A stretch of DNA of 64,000 nucleotides from Caballeronia sordidicola (GTDB lineage Bacteria; Pseudomonadota; Gammaproteobacteria; Burkholderiales; Burkholderiaceae). Shown in pieces: positions 46,323-55,616 of this stretch (position 1 is its first letter; every line of letters starts with the position of its first letter). The stretch lies in assembly GCF_001544455.2 (NCBI RefSeq), contig NZ_FCOC02000003.1, positions 124,001-188,000 of the forward strand, read 5' to 3'. A program made the position numbers and the translations under genes. Under the pieces are notes generated by a model, which saw only the letters and a list, made by a program, of their open reading frames with translations, did no database searches and was not told the DNA's origin.

Positions 46323-47471
46323 AACAGGCAACCGATTTACGTTCTGATCGTTGACGACGTGCAGAACAACATCACCGCACTCGAGGCGTCGCTCGCGCGC
46401 CCGGATATTTCCGTGCTCGCCGCCGGATCGGGTCCGGCCGCGCTCGAATTGCTGCTCAAGCATGAGGTCGCGCTCGCCATTCTCGACGTCAACATGCCCG
46501 GCATGGACGGCTTCGAGCTGGCCGAACTGATGCGCGGCAGCCCGCGCACCGCGCACGTGCCGATCATCTTCCTGACCGCGACCGCGCAGGACACCGGGCG
46601 CACGTTCCGTGGTTATGAAGCGGGCGCGGTGGACTTTCTCTACAAGCCGTACGACTCGCGCATTCTCAATTCGAAAGTGGATGTGTTCATCCAGATCGAG
46701 AAGCAGAAGCAGCAACTGGCCACGCAACTCGCGACCGTGCAGCAGCTTCTCGATGCGAACGAAATGCTCATGGCCGTCCTCGGACACGACTTGCGCACGC
46801 CGTTGTCGGCGGTGATTGCGTCGGCGGAATATCTCGCGCGGTTCGTCCCCGACGAAAACGTCGCGAACATCGGCACGCGGATCAAGAGCAGCGGCATGCG
46901 CATGGTGCGCATGGTCGACCAGTTGCTCAACCTCGCGCGGCTGCGCGGCGGACGTGTCACGTTGCAGCCACGGGCCGTGGAATTGATGACGCTTGCGAAG
47001 AACATCGTCGAGGAATATGAGGCGCGCGTGGGCCGCGGCCGGATCTTTATTTTCCGCGATGGTGACACGCTGCTTCAGGGCGATGGCGATCTGCTGTCGC
47101 AGGTGTTTTCGAATCTGATTGGCAATGCGCTGACGCACGGCCGCGAGAGTTCGCCGATCCAGATCCGCCTCAACGGCGAGGCCGCCGACGAAGTAACCAT
47201 CACGGTGCAGAACGCGGGCGAGATTCCCGTGGATGTCTTGCCGACCATTTTCGCGCCGTATCGATCAGGGCGGCCACAGCAGGAAACGGGCGGCCTGGGA
47301 CTCGGACTCTATATCACGCGCGAGATTGCGCAGATGCATGGCGGCCGCGTGGAAGTACGCTCCGACGCTGAAAGCGGCACATTGTTCGAGGTCACCGTGC
47401 CGCGGGAAGCGGTGGCGCGGCGCGCCAGCAGCACTGCCGGCGAAACCGCGCAGCCTTTCCGGTTGGGATGA
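46314..47471 (+). CDS. Receiver plus histidine-kinase protein (REC-HisKA-HATPase)
   Basis: A 385-residue cytoplasmic protein. The N-terminal receiver has phospho-Asp58 in AILDVNMPGMDG. The kinase part has GHDLRTPLSAVI with His158 and an ATPase domain with GLGLGLYITREIA. It is the fourth gene of the hybrid kinase-CheR-CheB unit. Its receiver may accept phosphate from the large kinase, and its own kinase may act on a further regulator. The start lies at the second copy of a 14-bp tandem duplication. Confidence 0.88.
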   Translation: MELNRQPIYVLIVDDVQNNITALEASLARPDISVLAAGSGPAALELLLKHEVALAILDVNMPGMDGFELAELMRGSPRTAHVPIIFLTATAQDTGRTFRGYEAGAVDFLYKPYDSRILNSKVDVFIQIEKQKQQLATQLATVQQLLDANEMLMAVLGHDLRTPLSAVIASAEYLARFVPDENVANIGTRIKSSGMRMVRMVDQLLNLARLRGGRVTLQPRAVELMTLAKNIVEEYEARVGRGRIFIFRDGDTLLQGDGDLLSQVFSNLIGNALTHGRESSPIQIRLNGEAADEVTITVQNAGEIPVDVLPTIFAPYRSGRPQQETGGLGLGLYITREIAQMHGGRVEVRSDAESGTLFEVTVPREAVARRASSTAGETAQPFRLG

Positions 47472-47606
47472 CCCTGAACGAAAAGGATGGGCGATGTCCA
47501 ATTTGCCGGTCTTGTCTAGAATGCTGCCTGATGAGTGTGTGCCGGCAAGCGTAACAATGCGGCGCGGCTCACTCGAAAGCTTATGCACTAGTCAGGAGAA
47601 GCAAAC

Positions 47607-47903
47607 ATGCCGGGTCCGGATCTGGATACTCGAATAGAAACGTATTACGTGCGTGTGCGGGGCGTGGTGCAAGGCGTCGGGTTTCGTCACGCTACATTGC
47701 GGCGCGCACATTCCCTCGGCGTGAGAGGATGGGTAGCCAATCTCGACGACGGCTCGGTCGAGGCGATGATTCAAGGGCCTGCAAACCAGGTCGACCTGAT
47801 GCTCGAATGGTTGAGAAGAGGTCCGCCGCACGCGCGCGTGACGGATTTGACGAGCGAAGAGCGGTATATCGAAAAACGGTTTGAACGGTTCGAGCAACAC
47901 TAG
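47607..47903 (+). CDS. acyP: Acylphosphatase
   Basis: A 98-residue acylphosphatase that hydrolyses acyl phosphates in the cytosol. The catalytic arginine and asparagine are in GVVQGVGFRHATL and GWVANLDDGSVEA. Length is normal for the small enzyme. ATG 47607 has AGGAGAAG upstream. It is a separate short transcription unit with an inverted repeat just after the stop. Confidence 0.93.
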   Translation: MPGPDLDTRIETYYVRVRGVVQGVGFRHATLRRAHSLGVRGWVANLDDGSVEAMIQGPANQVDLMLEWLRRGPPHARVTDLTSEERYIEKRFERFEQH

Positions 47904-47907
47904 GATT

Positions 47908-47958
47908 GCGCCTGGGTCAGCGGCCCGACCCATCCACTTCGATTCACTTCCCAGGCGC
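47908..47958. terminator. Inverted repeat after acyP, possible terminator
   Basis: GCGCCTGGG (47908-47916) pairs exactly with CCCAGGCGC (47950-47958) between acyP and the convergent egtD stop. The 33-base loop makes a simple hairpin terminator doubtful. Confidence 0.35.
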
Positions 47959-47967
47959 GATCAAAAA

Positions 47968-48957
47968 TCAGCCGGCCACCAGCAAACTTTCCGCAAACCC
48001 CCATTCCTTATCCGTCCACTGCCGGGTGCATCGAAAGCCGGCGTCGGACGCCAGCGGTCCGACTTCTTCCGCGCTGTATTTATGGCTGCTCTCTGTCCAG
48101 ATCGTCTCGCCCTGACGGAATTCCACCGTCAGCTTCGCAGCCCGAATCGTCGCCGTGACTGGCCGCGTCGCGCGCAGATGCATCTCGATACTTCTTGCAT
48201 CCGGATTGAATCGCGCCAGATGTTGGAACGCATCCAGCGGAATATCCGCATCCAGTTCGCGATTGATTCGCGCGAGAAGATTCAGGTTGAACGCGGCTGT
48301 CACGCCGATTGGATCGTCGTACGCGGCAATCAACGTATCCAGCGGCTTGAGCAAATCCATTCCAAGCAGCAAGGCGTCGCCGGGCTTGAGCATGCCGCGT
48401 ATCGACTTCAGAAAACGCGTCGCGGCAAGACGCGAAAAGTTGCCGATCGTGCTGCCGAGAAACAGCACGAGCAATACTTCGCCCTCGCGCCGGTTCGCGC
48501 TGACTTCGGCAAGACCGGCCAGATAGTCGCGCTCGTACCCGACAATCGATACGCGTTCGATATCGCCGAGTTCACGTTTGCACAATTGCAACGCGGCAGG
48601 CGAAATTTCAATCGGACAGTATTCGGTCGCACCGCTTGGACGCTTCTTCGACAACGCTTCCAGAATGCGCCGCGTCTTGCGTCCGCTGCCGCTGCCCAAC
48701 TCGGCCACCGTTACGTTACGCGGCAACTCGGCCACGATATCCGCTGAATGCGCGCTCAAGACACGCTCCTCCGCGCGCGTCACGCCATATTCGGGCAGGG
48801 CGGTGATGACTTCAAAGAGAGCGGAGCCGACTTCGTCGTACAGATACATCGATGGCAATTCTTTCTGTGGCGAATGCGTCAGGCCGTCGTGCACAGCGGC
48901 GGCGAACGCGGACGGAAAACGCGATAGATGAGCGGCGTGAGTCGTTGCCAAGGGCAT
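47968..48957 (-). CDS. egtD: L-histidine N-alpha-methyltransferase EgtD
   Basis: A 329-residue methyltransferase that makes hercynine from histidine, the first ergothioneine step. The SAM fold includes VTVAELGSGSGRKTRRILEA and EISPAALQL; substrate-binding features YLYDEVGSALFEVITALPEY and GMDLLKP are present. ATG 48957 has GGAGACATCC upstream. EgtB, usually beside it, is not seen in the neighbouring sequence: the 559-base region upstream has no supported gene. Ergothioneine, another product, or an unlinked egtB are all possible. Confidence 0.9.
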   Translation of the reverse strand: MPLATTHAAHLSRFPSAFAAAVHDGLTHSPQKELPSMYLYDEVGSALFEVITALPEYGVTRAEERVLSAHSADIVAELPRNVTVAELGSGSGRKTRRILEALSKKRPSGATEYCPIEISPAALQLCKRELGDIERVSIVGYERDYLAGLAEVSANRREGEVLLVLFLGSTIGNFSRLAATRFLKSIRGMLKPGDALLLGMDLLKPLDTLIAAYDDPIGVTAAFNLNLLARINRELDADIPLDAFQHLARFNPDARSIEMHLRATRPVTATIRAAKLTVEFRQGETIWTESSHKYSAEEVGPLASDAGFRCTRQWTDKEWGFAESLLVAG

Positions 48958-49516
48958 GGATGTCTCCAGATGTCGCGTCGCGATGAACGCGGCCAGTTAT
49001 GCATGACAGGCAGGTACACAGTGACGTGCCGTCATGAGAGTAAGCCCGGCGTGTGACGGCAGCATCGCGGCGAGGTTGCCATGCTTCGCAGGGAGCGCAG
49101 GGAGCAATACGGCGAGCAAGAAGCGCGCGCGGCAGGGTGTTTCGATCGAAGTTCTCCTGATCGTTGCGGCGGATTGAACGTGAACATCAGGCGCCATCAG
49201 GGAAGTGCACGACATCTTCCGCGCGAATTTTCTCGAATCGAGGGGTGGTGGCGTCACGGTCGTGTGCGCTTGCTCGATCAGACGCGCAAGAACTACAGTC
49301 CATGGGCACGCTTTTACACGGGAGATGTGAAATTCCGGAGACGGCGGCGTGGTGAAGCGGCCGTTGCCACGCATGCTGAAAGCGAAGCACCGACACATAG
49401 CTCATACATAACGCCGACTGGCGCAATGCTTGCTTGCAACTTCCCAACACGTCCAGCGCATCCATCTAATCTTTGCTTCGCGCTGTCATCGCCGTCTCCC
49501 CTCCTGTGCCAGATTC
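48958..49516. other. Noncoding gap between egtD and the PAS hybrid kinase
   Basis: About 560 bases between divergent genes. Overlapping frames on both strands (48997-49398 minus, 49081-49533 plus) are not supported by a ribosome-binding site or any domain. No egtB remnant is recognisable by eye. Promoters for both genes must lie here. Confidence 0.4.
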
Positions 49517-51760
49517 ATGACCGACCCAGTTAGCCCCGATCCCGCGATTGCACGTCTCGACGAAACGGGTGCGCACTGCCTCCCGAAGCCGGCCGGGCAA
49601 ACCGAACCTGCAGCCCGCGCCGACATACCCTTTGGTTTCCCCCTTGGCCCTCAGCCCTCGGAGCCGGAAGCAGGCCCGACAAGCGCCACGCCGCCCGATG
49701 CCGTTCCCGACTCCAATCCGTTTTTCTTGAGCGTGCTGAACGGCAGCACGGATTGCATCAAGGTGCTGAAGCCCGACGGCACGCTCGAATTCATGAACGC
49801 GAACGGCATCTGCCTGATGGAGATCGACGACTTCGCGCCGTTCAAAGGCAAGTCATGGGTGTCGCTATGGCCGGTGGAGTCGCGCGTGCTGCTGGACGAC
49901 GCCATCGATAACGCGCGGCAAGGCCGCCATTCGCGCTTCGAGGCGCTCTGTCCCACCGCGAAAGGTACGCCGAAATACTGGGAAGTCACGGTTTCCCCGG
50001 TGAATGGGCCAACGGGCGTGGAATGGCTCGTATCGATCTCCCGCGATATCACCGAACGCGTGCTCAACCTGCGCTCGCTCGACACGGCGCTGCAGGAGCA
50101 AAAGCGCCTGAGCGAGGCGCTCGAGCGGCACCGGGAAACGCTGGAACAACGTATTAATGAAGCCATGGCCGCGCTGCGCGCAAGCGAAGAGGAGCGCCGC
50201 GAGACGGCGGCGGTGCTCGCGCAGTCGCAGAAAATGGAGGCGGTCGGCAAGCTGACCGGCGGCGTGGCGCACGATTTCAACAACGTGCTGCAAGTGATCG
50301 GCGGCAACCTGCAGCTTGCCGCGCAGGACGCTGGCGGCCACGAGACGCTCGCTCGCCGACTGGCGAGCGCGCATGAAGCGGTCGAACGGGGCGCGAAGCT
50401 CGCGTCGCAGTTGCTTGCATTTGCGCGCCGCCAACCGCTCGAACCGGTGCCGCTCGACCTCGCACGGTTGTTGCGCAACTCCGACGACATGTTGCGGCGT
50501 GTGCTGGGCGAGACTATCGAGCTGGAAACGGTGGTGTCGGGCGGCCTGTGGAACACGTTCGCCGATCCCAATCATCTGCAGAACGTGATTGTGAATCTGG
50601 CCATCAACGCGCGCGACGCAATGGACGGCGAGGGCCGCCTGACCATAGAAGCCGGCAATGCAATGCTGGACGACGAATACACGCGCTACTACGACGACTT
50701 GAAGAGCGGCCAGTACGTGATGATCGCCGTATCCGATACGGGTTCCGGCATGACGCCCGACGTGATGGGGCGCGCGTTCGAGCCGTTCTACACCACCAAG
50801 CCCGACGGCCGCGGCACGGGACTGGGCCTGAGCATGGCATACGGCTTCATGAAGCAGACCGGCGGCCATATCAAGCTCTACAGCGAGCCCGGCGAGGGCA
50901 CCACGGTCAAGCTCTACCTCCCGCGATCGATGGAAGATGAAACCCAGCGCGTCGAGACATCGCATGAGCCCGTAACGGGCGGCTCGGAAACGATCCTGGT
51001 CGTGGAAGACGATCCGAATGTGCGCGCGACCGTCGTCGACACGCTGACCGAACTCGGCTACAACGTGCTGAAAGCCAGTGACGCCCAAAGCGCGCTGAAT
51101 GTGCTCGAAAGCGGGGTTCACGTCGACCTTCTTTTTAGCGACGTGGTCATGCCGGGGCCGCTGCGCAGTGTCGACATGGCGCGCCGCGCGCGCGAGATGC
51201 TGCCTTCGCTGGAAGTGCTGTTCACCTCCGGCTACTCGGAAAACGCGATCGTGCACGGCGGCAGGCTTGATGCAGGCGTGGCGCTGATCAGCAAGCCGTA
51301 CAGGCGCGACGCGCTCGCGCGCAAGGTGCGTTCAATGTTGCACGCACGCGCAGGTGAGCCGCAATCGCAATCACATTCGCCGCCGCACGAGCCTGAAACG
51401 CCTCGGCCTTTGCGCGTGCTGGTCGTGGAGGACGACATCAATACGCGCGAAGCCACGCGCGAGTTGCTCGAACTGCTCGACGCGCAAGTCCACGCGGTAA
51501 ATAGCGCGCAAGCCGCGCTGGACCTGATCGAAGCTCAGGAATTCGATGTCCTCCTCACCGACGTCCGCATGGCCGGCATGTCGGGTCTTGACCTCGCGCG
51601 GGCGGCGAGGCGCCTGCGGCCGCGCTTGCGGGTGGTGCTTGCGTCGGGATATGGCGCCGGTATCGGGAGCGAACTCGACGTGGAACTGAGTTCCGCCACG
51701 TTGCTGCCGAAACCCTTCAGCTTCGAACAACTCGAAGAAGCTGTGTTCAGGAAGCCATGA
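49517..51760 (+). CDS. PAS-domain hybrid histidine kinase with two receivers
   Basis: A 747-residue hybrid kinase, probably cytoplasmic: there is no membrane helix or signal sequence. A proline-rich N-terminus (1-70) precedes a PAS domain (about 75-200; GTLEFMNANGICLMEIDDFA), a coiled-coil, the phosphoacceptor His252 in VAHDFNNVLQVIG, an ATPase (DTGSGMTPDVMGRAFEPFYT, GLGLSMAYGFM) and two receivers with Asp542 and Asp682. The ATG at 49517 is preferred; the frame extends to 49430. Its 3' end overlaps the next gene's end by 14 bases, in convergent orientation. Output is unknown. Confidence 0.87.
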   Translation: MTDPVSPDPAIARLDETGAHCLPKPAGQTEPAARADIPFGFPLGPQPSEPEAGPTSATPPDAVPDSNPFFLSVLNGSTDCIKVLKPDGTLEFMNANGICLMEIDDFAPFKGKSWVSLWPVESRVLLDDAIDNARQGRHSRFEALCPTAKGTPKYWEVTVSPVNGPTGVEWLVSISRDITERVLNLRSLDTALQEQKRLSEALERHRETLEQRINEAMAALRASEEERRETAAVLAQSQKMEAVGKLTGGVAHDFNNVLQVIGGNLQLAAQDAGGHETLARRLASAHEAVERGAKLASQLLAFARRQPLEPVPLDLARLLRNSDDMLRRVLGETIELETVVSGGLWNTFADPNHLQNVIVNLAINARDAMDGEGRLTIEAGNAMLDDEYTRYYDDLKSGQYVMIAVSDTGSGMTPDVMGRAFEPFYTTKPDGRGTGLGLSMAYGFMKQTGGHIKLYSEPGEGTTVKLYLPRSMEDETQRVETSHEPVTGGSETILVVEDDPNVRATVVDTLTELGYNVLKASDAQSALNVLESGVHVDLLFSDVVMPGPLRSVDMARRAREMLPSLEVLFTSGYSENAIVHGGRLDAGVALISKPYRRDALARKVRSMLHARAGEPQSQSHSPPHEPETPRPLRVLVVEDDINTREATRELLELLDAQVHAVNSAQAALDLIEAQEFDVLLTDVRMAGMSGLDLARAARRLRPRLRVVLASGYGAGIGSELDVELSSATLLPKPFSFEQLEEAVFRKP

Positions 51761-53156
51761 CAGGTTGCGGCGCGCGCGTGCCTTGCGACGCCGTGCCGTT
51801 GTTCGCGCCTGCGTCCGCGCCTGGATAATCCGCACCCACCGGCACCACGATCCTCACAATCAAACCGTGTTCCGGCGCGTTGTCGATCTCGCAGCGGCCG
51901 CCGAGTTCGCGTGCGAGCCGCCCGACTATCGCCAGGCCGAGTCCGCAATGGCCGTCTCCGGCGCGTGCCGGATCGAGGCGCACGAACGGTTTGCGGGCGT
52001 CGCTCAGACGCTCTGGCGCAATGCCTTCGCCATGATCGCGCACCGTGATCACCCACTCGCTGCCGTGCCGGGCCGTGCCGATATCCACGGGCGGCGCGCC
52101 GTGTTCCAGCGCGTTATCGACGAGATTGGTCACCAGCCGGTCAAGCGACGTACGCGGCAACCTGAACCCGTCTCCCGCGAGCAGTTCAAGCCGGAACAAC
52201 GCGTCCTCGCCCGCCTCGTCGTGCGCGAACTGTTCCGCGAGAAAACCGTCGACGTTCACCGCCGGCCCCGTTGATGGCGTGCTTGCCGCGAATTCCAGGA
52301 ACTGCTGCACGATGCGCGTAAGCGAATCGATATCGCGGATAAAATGCGCGCGCTCGGCGTCGTCTTCCACCAGCACGCTCGCACGCAGTTTCAGGCGCGT
52401 AAGCGGCGCTTTCAGATCGTGCGCGATACCCGCCAGCATCACGGCTTTTTCATCGTCGGCGTCGTTGATCTGCCGCATCATCTGGTTGAACGCGCGGATC
52501 AGGTCGCGCAATTCACGCGGTCCGCGCTCCTCAACGGGCACTGGCCGCTCGCCCGTGCCGAACTGTCGCGCGCTTTGCGCCACGCGCGACAGCGGCCGCT
52601 GCAACTGCCACGCCGCAGCCAGCGAGAGGATCACGGCCGCCAGCAGCATGCCCACCGATTCGACAAGGATTGGCGGAGCCGCCGGCAAATCCACCGGCGT
52701 CACGATCCAGTTCGGATTGTCGGGATAGCGCACCCACAGGCGCGGCGAACGATTCGGACCATCGATGGCAATCTGCGCGCCGCGCGGCAACAGGTTTCTC
52801 AGCGCCCGCAGCAGATGCACGATCTGACCATGATCCGGTTCTCTCAAGGCCACGCCTTCCGGAAGATTCGCGGCGAGCACGAGTTGCGCGTTCAGCGCGG
52901 GTGCGATCCGCACGCCCTGGCGAGCGTCGTCATTCGCGGCGGCCAGGACGAGCATCAGGCCGCGCGCGTAGCCTTCGGCATCGTGATGCGGACGCTGCAC
53001 GGTCAGCACCGCGAACCAGCATGCCTGCACGGCGAACAGCACGACGAGCGAAATCAGCGCCATGCGCCCGAACAGCGAGTTGAAAGGGTTGTTTCGGGTG
53101 GACATGCCTCGGGCTGAGTTGCCCGTACCGCGCTTGAACCAATGGAAGATCTTCAT
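51747..53156 (-). CDS. EnvZ-like sensor histidine kinase
   Basis: A 469-residue inner-membrane kinase. Transmembrane helices lie at about 33-53 and 163-183 around a periplasmic sensor; HAMP at about 183-236 is followed by the HisKA site AGIAHDLKAPLTRLK with His246, and the ATPase has VRDHGEGIAPERL and GLGLAIVGRLARELGG. The stop of the regulator gene overlaps its start by four bases. The signal is unknown. The C-terminal tail (about 450-469) is low-complexity. Confidence 0.9.
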   Translation of the reverse strand: MKIFHWFKRGTGNSARGMSTRNNPFNSLFGRMALISLVVLFAVQACWFAVLTVQRPHHDAEGYARGLMLVLAAANDDARQGVRIAPALNAQLVLAANLPEGVALREPDHGQIVHLLRALRNLLPRGAQIAIDGPNRSPRLWVRYPDNPNWIVTPVDLPAAPPILVESVGMLLAAVILSLAAAWQLQRPLSRVAQSARQFGTGERPVPVEERGPRELRDLIRAFNQMMRQINDADDEKAVMLAGIAHDLKAPLTRLKLRASVLVEDDAERAHFIRDIDSLTRIVQQFLEFAASTPSTGPAVNVDGFLAEQFAHDEAGEDALFRLELLAGDGFRLPRTSLDRLVTNLVDNALEHGAPPVDIGTARHGSEWVITVRDHGEGIAPERLSDARKPFVRLDPARAGDGHCGLGLAIVGRLARELGGRCEIDNAPEHGLIVRIVVPVGADYPGADAGANNGTASQGTRAPQPVMAS

Positions 53157-53893
53157 ACCGGCGCTGCACGATCGGGATGGTCGCGGACTCCGTCGGGATC
53201 GGGAATGAATACGTAGCCCTGGCCACGCACGGTCTGCACGTGACGCGGGCTGGCCGGGTCCTCTTCGATGATTCTTCGCAAGCGCCAGATGGGCACGTCG
53301 AGGCTGCGCTCACTGAAGCTTGCGTCGTCCCGATGCACCAGATCGTGAATCAGCACGCGCGACAACACCTTGTACGGATGTTTGACCAGTACCTTGAGCA
53401 ACGCGAATTCGCTGTCGCGCAAGGCTACGCGCTCGGTGCCGCTGACCAGCGCGCGCGTGACGAAGTCGAGTTCGAAGCGGCCGAAGCGCTCGCTCGCGCG
53501 GGTTTCGGGACGCGCCGTGGAAGCTGGCGCGCGCCGTCGCAGCACGGTATCGATGCGGGCAAGCAGTTCGCGAGGATCGAAGGGTTTGGAAAGGTAATCG
53601 TCGGCACCGAGTTCGAGGCCTTCGACTTTCTCCGTCACGCTGTCGCGCGCGGTGACGAAGATCACCGGAATGTCGTCGCCGGCGGCGCGCACCTGGCGCA
53701 GCGCGGCGAGGCCGTCCACGCCGGGCATCATGATGTCGAGGACCACAATGGACGGCCGTTCGACTTCCAGCCTCCGGCGCAAGGCGGTGCCGTCATGCAG
53801 GACGCTGACTTCCAGCCCGCGCGTGGTCAGGAAGCGGCTCAGCAGGTCGCACACTGCCGGGTCGTCGTCGACGATCAATACCGATGTAGTCAT
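53153..53893 (-). CDS. OmpR-family response regulator paired with the EnvZ-like kinase
   Basis: A 246-residue DNA-binding regulator. The receiver has VDDDP, Asp53 (VVLDIMMPG) and the lysine in YLSKPFDPRELLARI; the winged helix (about 145-235) has RSLDVPIWRLRRIIEEDPAS then PRHVQTVRGQGYVFIPD. Its stop overlaps the kinase start, so they form one operon. It is closely similar to the regulator at 54143 on the opposite strand, which suggests duplication. Confidence 0.92.
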   Translation of the reverse strand: MTTSVLIVDDDPAVCDLLSRFLTTRGLEVSVLHDGTALRRRLEVERPSIVVLDIMMPGVDGLAALRQVRAAGDDIPVIFVTARDSVTEKVEGLELGADDYLSKPFDPRELLARIDTVLRRRAPASTARPETRASERFGRFELDFVTRALVSGTERVALRDSEFALLKVLVKHPYKVLSRVLIHDLVHRDDASFSERSLDVPIWRLRRIIEEDPASPRHVQTVRGQGYVFIPDPDGVRDHPDRAAPV

Positions 53894-54142
53894 GCTGGAA
53901 ATTTTAGCTGTGCGGGGTAAGGATGCGGCTTTTCCGTGTCCGCTGCATGGTTACGGATTCTTACGCGACACTGCCAGAAAAACGGCCGCCTTGTGCCCGT
54001 CGCATGCCGCCGAGCGAGTGGCGGCGCGGCCGGATGAATCGATCCGGGCAAGGCGACCGTTCGGCCAGCATGCAATTCGATGAAAGGCGCGGAAAGGAAT
54101 CCCTGTCGCAGAAGTCAGGTTGCGCGTTTTAGAATCAAACGC

Positions 54143-54892
54143 ATGACCCAACATGTTCTTCTCGTCGACGACGACCCCGTGGTGCGCGATCTGGTGCGCG
54201 AATATCTGCAAGGCCACGGCCTGGCGGTATCGGTGATGCACGATGGTCTGGGCCTCAAGCGCCGGCTCGATGCCGAACGGCCTTCCATTGTCGTGCTCGA
54301 CGTCATGATGCCCGAGCAGGACGGCATCAGCGCGCTGCGCGAACTGCGCGCATCCGGCGACGACATTCCCGTCATTTTCCTGACCGCGCGCTCCGACGTG
54401 ATCGATCGCGTGATCGGCCTGGAACTCGGCGCCGACGACTACCTGGCCAAACCCTTCGATCCGCGCGAACTGCTCGCACGCATTCGTACAGTCTTGCGGC
54501 GGCGCGACGCGGCGTCGCCGGGTGCGCCGGAAGACCGGCCACCCTACCGGTTCGGTCCATATGAAGTGGATTTCGCCGCGCGCGAATTGCGTCATAACGG
54601 CCAGCGTGTGCCGCTGCGTTCGGGTGAATTCGCGACGCTCAAGATCTTCGTCAAGAATGAGATGGTCGTGCTGACGCGCGCGCAATTGAACGAGAAGCTG
54701 CGCGGACAGGCCGGCACATACCGGGACCGTAGCCTCGATGTGTCCATCTGGCGGCTGCGGCGGTTGCTCGAAGCCGATCCCTCCGATCCACGATACGTCC
54801 AGACAGTCTGGGGCCAAGGCTATATTTTCGTGCCGCAGGGCGAGACCGGCGCGGTCGAGCGCGCGCTGCGGCGTGGATCGACGGGAGCCTGA
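54143..54892 (+). CDS. OmpR-family response regulator, second copy without its own kinase
   Basis: A 249-residue regulator with receiver Asp53 (VVLDVMMPEQDG), YLAKPFDPRELLARIRTVLR and a winged helix ending SIWRLRRLLEADPSDPRYVQ then TVWGQGYIFVPQG. Only about 250 bases separate it from the divergent paralogue at 53153. No kinase is adjacent, so it may share the neighbouring EnvZ-like kinase or be an orphan. The ATG at 54143 is the natural start; the frame runs back to 54080 as noncoding sequence. Confidence 0.88.
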   Translation: MTQHVLLVDDDPVVRDLVREYLQGHGLAVSVMHDGLGLKRRLDAERPSIVVLDVMMPEQDGISALRELRASGDDIPVIFLTARSDVIDRVIGLELGADDYLAKPFDPRELLARIRTVLRRRDAASPGAPEDRPPYRFGPYEVDFAARELRHNGQRVPLRSGEFATLKIFVKNEMVVLTRAQLNEKLRGQAGTYRDRSLDVSIWRLRRLLEADPSDPRYVQTVWGQGYIFVPQGETGAVERALRRGSTGA

Positions 54893-55019
54893 CGCGATCA
54901 AAACGCGCGGACTCATATGTATCCGCTGAAATGATCCGTTACCAACTGCATCAGTTATTTCTTCGCTGCCCGCATAAGATCGTTTCCATAGTCCCGAGCA
55001 CGGGATCTGGAGAACTTAA

Positions 55020-55352
55020 ATGAAACGCGTAGCAGCAGTGTTGTTGATGGCCGGTACTCTCACCATGGCAGGTCAGGCGTCCGCGCACGGACGCGGCGGG
55101 GATGGCGGCGCGGTGGTCGGAGCCTTGCTGGGCGGAGCGGTGATTGGGGCGCTGGTCGGCTCGGCGGTCAGTGCGCAGCCGGTATATGCGGCGCCTGTCT
55201 ACGCCCCGCCGGTGTACGCGCAACCCGCATATCAGCCGGTTTACGCCCAGCCGGGCCCGCCGCCGGGATCGTGCTACGACAGTTATCGCGGCGCTTATGT
55301 GCCGTGCGCTCCGCCGCCGCCACGCGGGTATTACCAGCAACAGAGCTGGTAA
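55020..55352 (+). CDS. Small secreted protein with a glycine-rich segment and PVYA repeats
   Basis: A 110-residue exported protein: signal peptide (MKRVAAVLLMAGTLTMAGQA, then SAHG), a small-residue-rich hydrophobic segment (VVGALLGGAVIGALVGSAVS, about 33-52) like a glycine zipper, and a proline/tyrosine-rich tail with repeated PVYA units. Two cysteines (SCYDSYRGAYVPC) could pair. It resembles other small glycine-zipper periplasmic or outer-membrane proteins of unknown function. A terminator follows at 55379. Confidence 0.65.
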   Translation: MKRVAAVLLMAGTLTMAGQASAHGRGGDGGAVVGALLGGAVIGALVGSAVSAQPVYAAPVYAPPVYAQPAYQPVYAQPGPPPGSCYDSYRGAYVPCAPPPPRGYYQQQSW

Positions 55353-55378
55353 TACGGGTTATCGGTGCAGGGACCAAG

Positions 55379-55404
55379 AACCGGGCTATACGCCCGGTTT
55401 TTTG
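55379..55404 (+). terminator. Intrinsic terminator after the PVYA-repeat protein
   Basis: AACCGGGC (55379-55386) pairs with GCCCGGTT (55392-55399) around a 5-base loop and is followed by a T run (TTTTT), 26 bases after the stop codon. Confidence 0.88.
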
Positions 55405-55616
55405 TTTTCGAGCGCGGCAACGTGCATTGATCATGGTTTGTCCATGATGCGCAAGGTCACAAGTTCCGTGCGGGCTGTATCGCCCGAGGGCCCGTCTGGC
55501 AAGGCTTACCGGCCATTCGAAATCCGCTTGAGCGGCACGCCGTTTGCAGTAAAGGAAAGGCGGGCGTTGCGACTTTGTCCTACGCAACGCAAATAACGAA
55601 TTTCCAGGAGGCTGCA

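Noticed and set aside
49081..49533. A possible egtB remnant upstream of egtD
   Set aside because: The frame has no EgtB motif such as a metal-binding HX3HXE pattern and overlaps the start of the PAS hybrid kinase.
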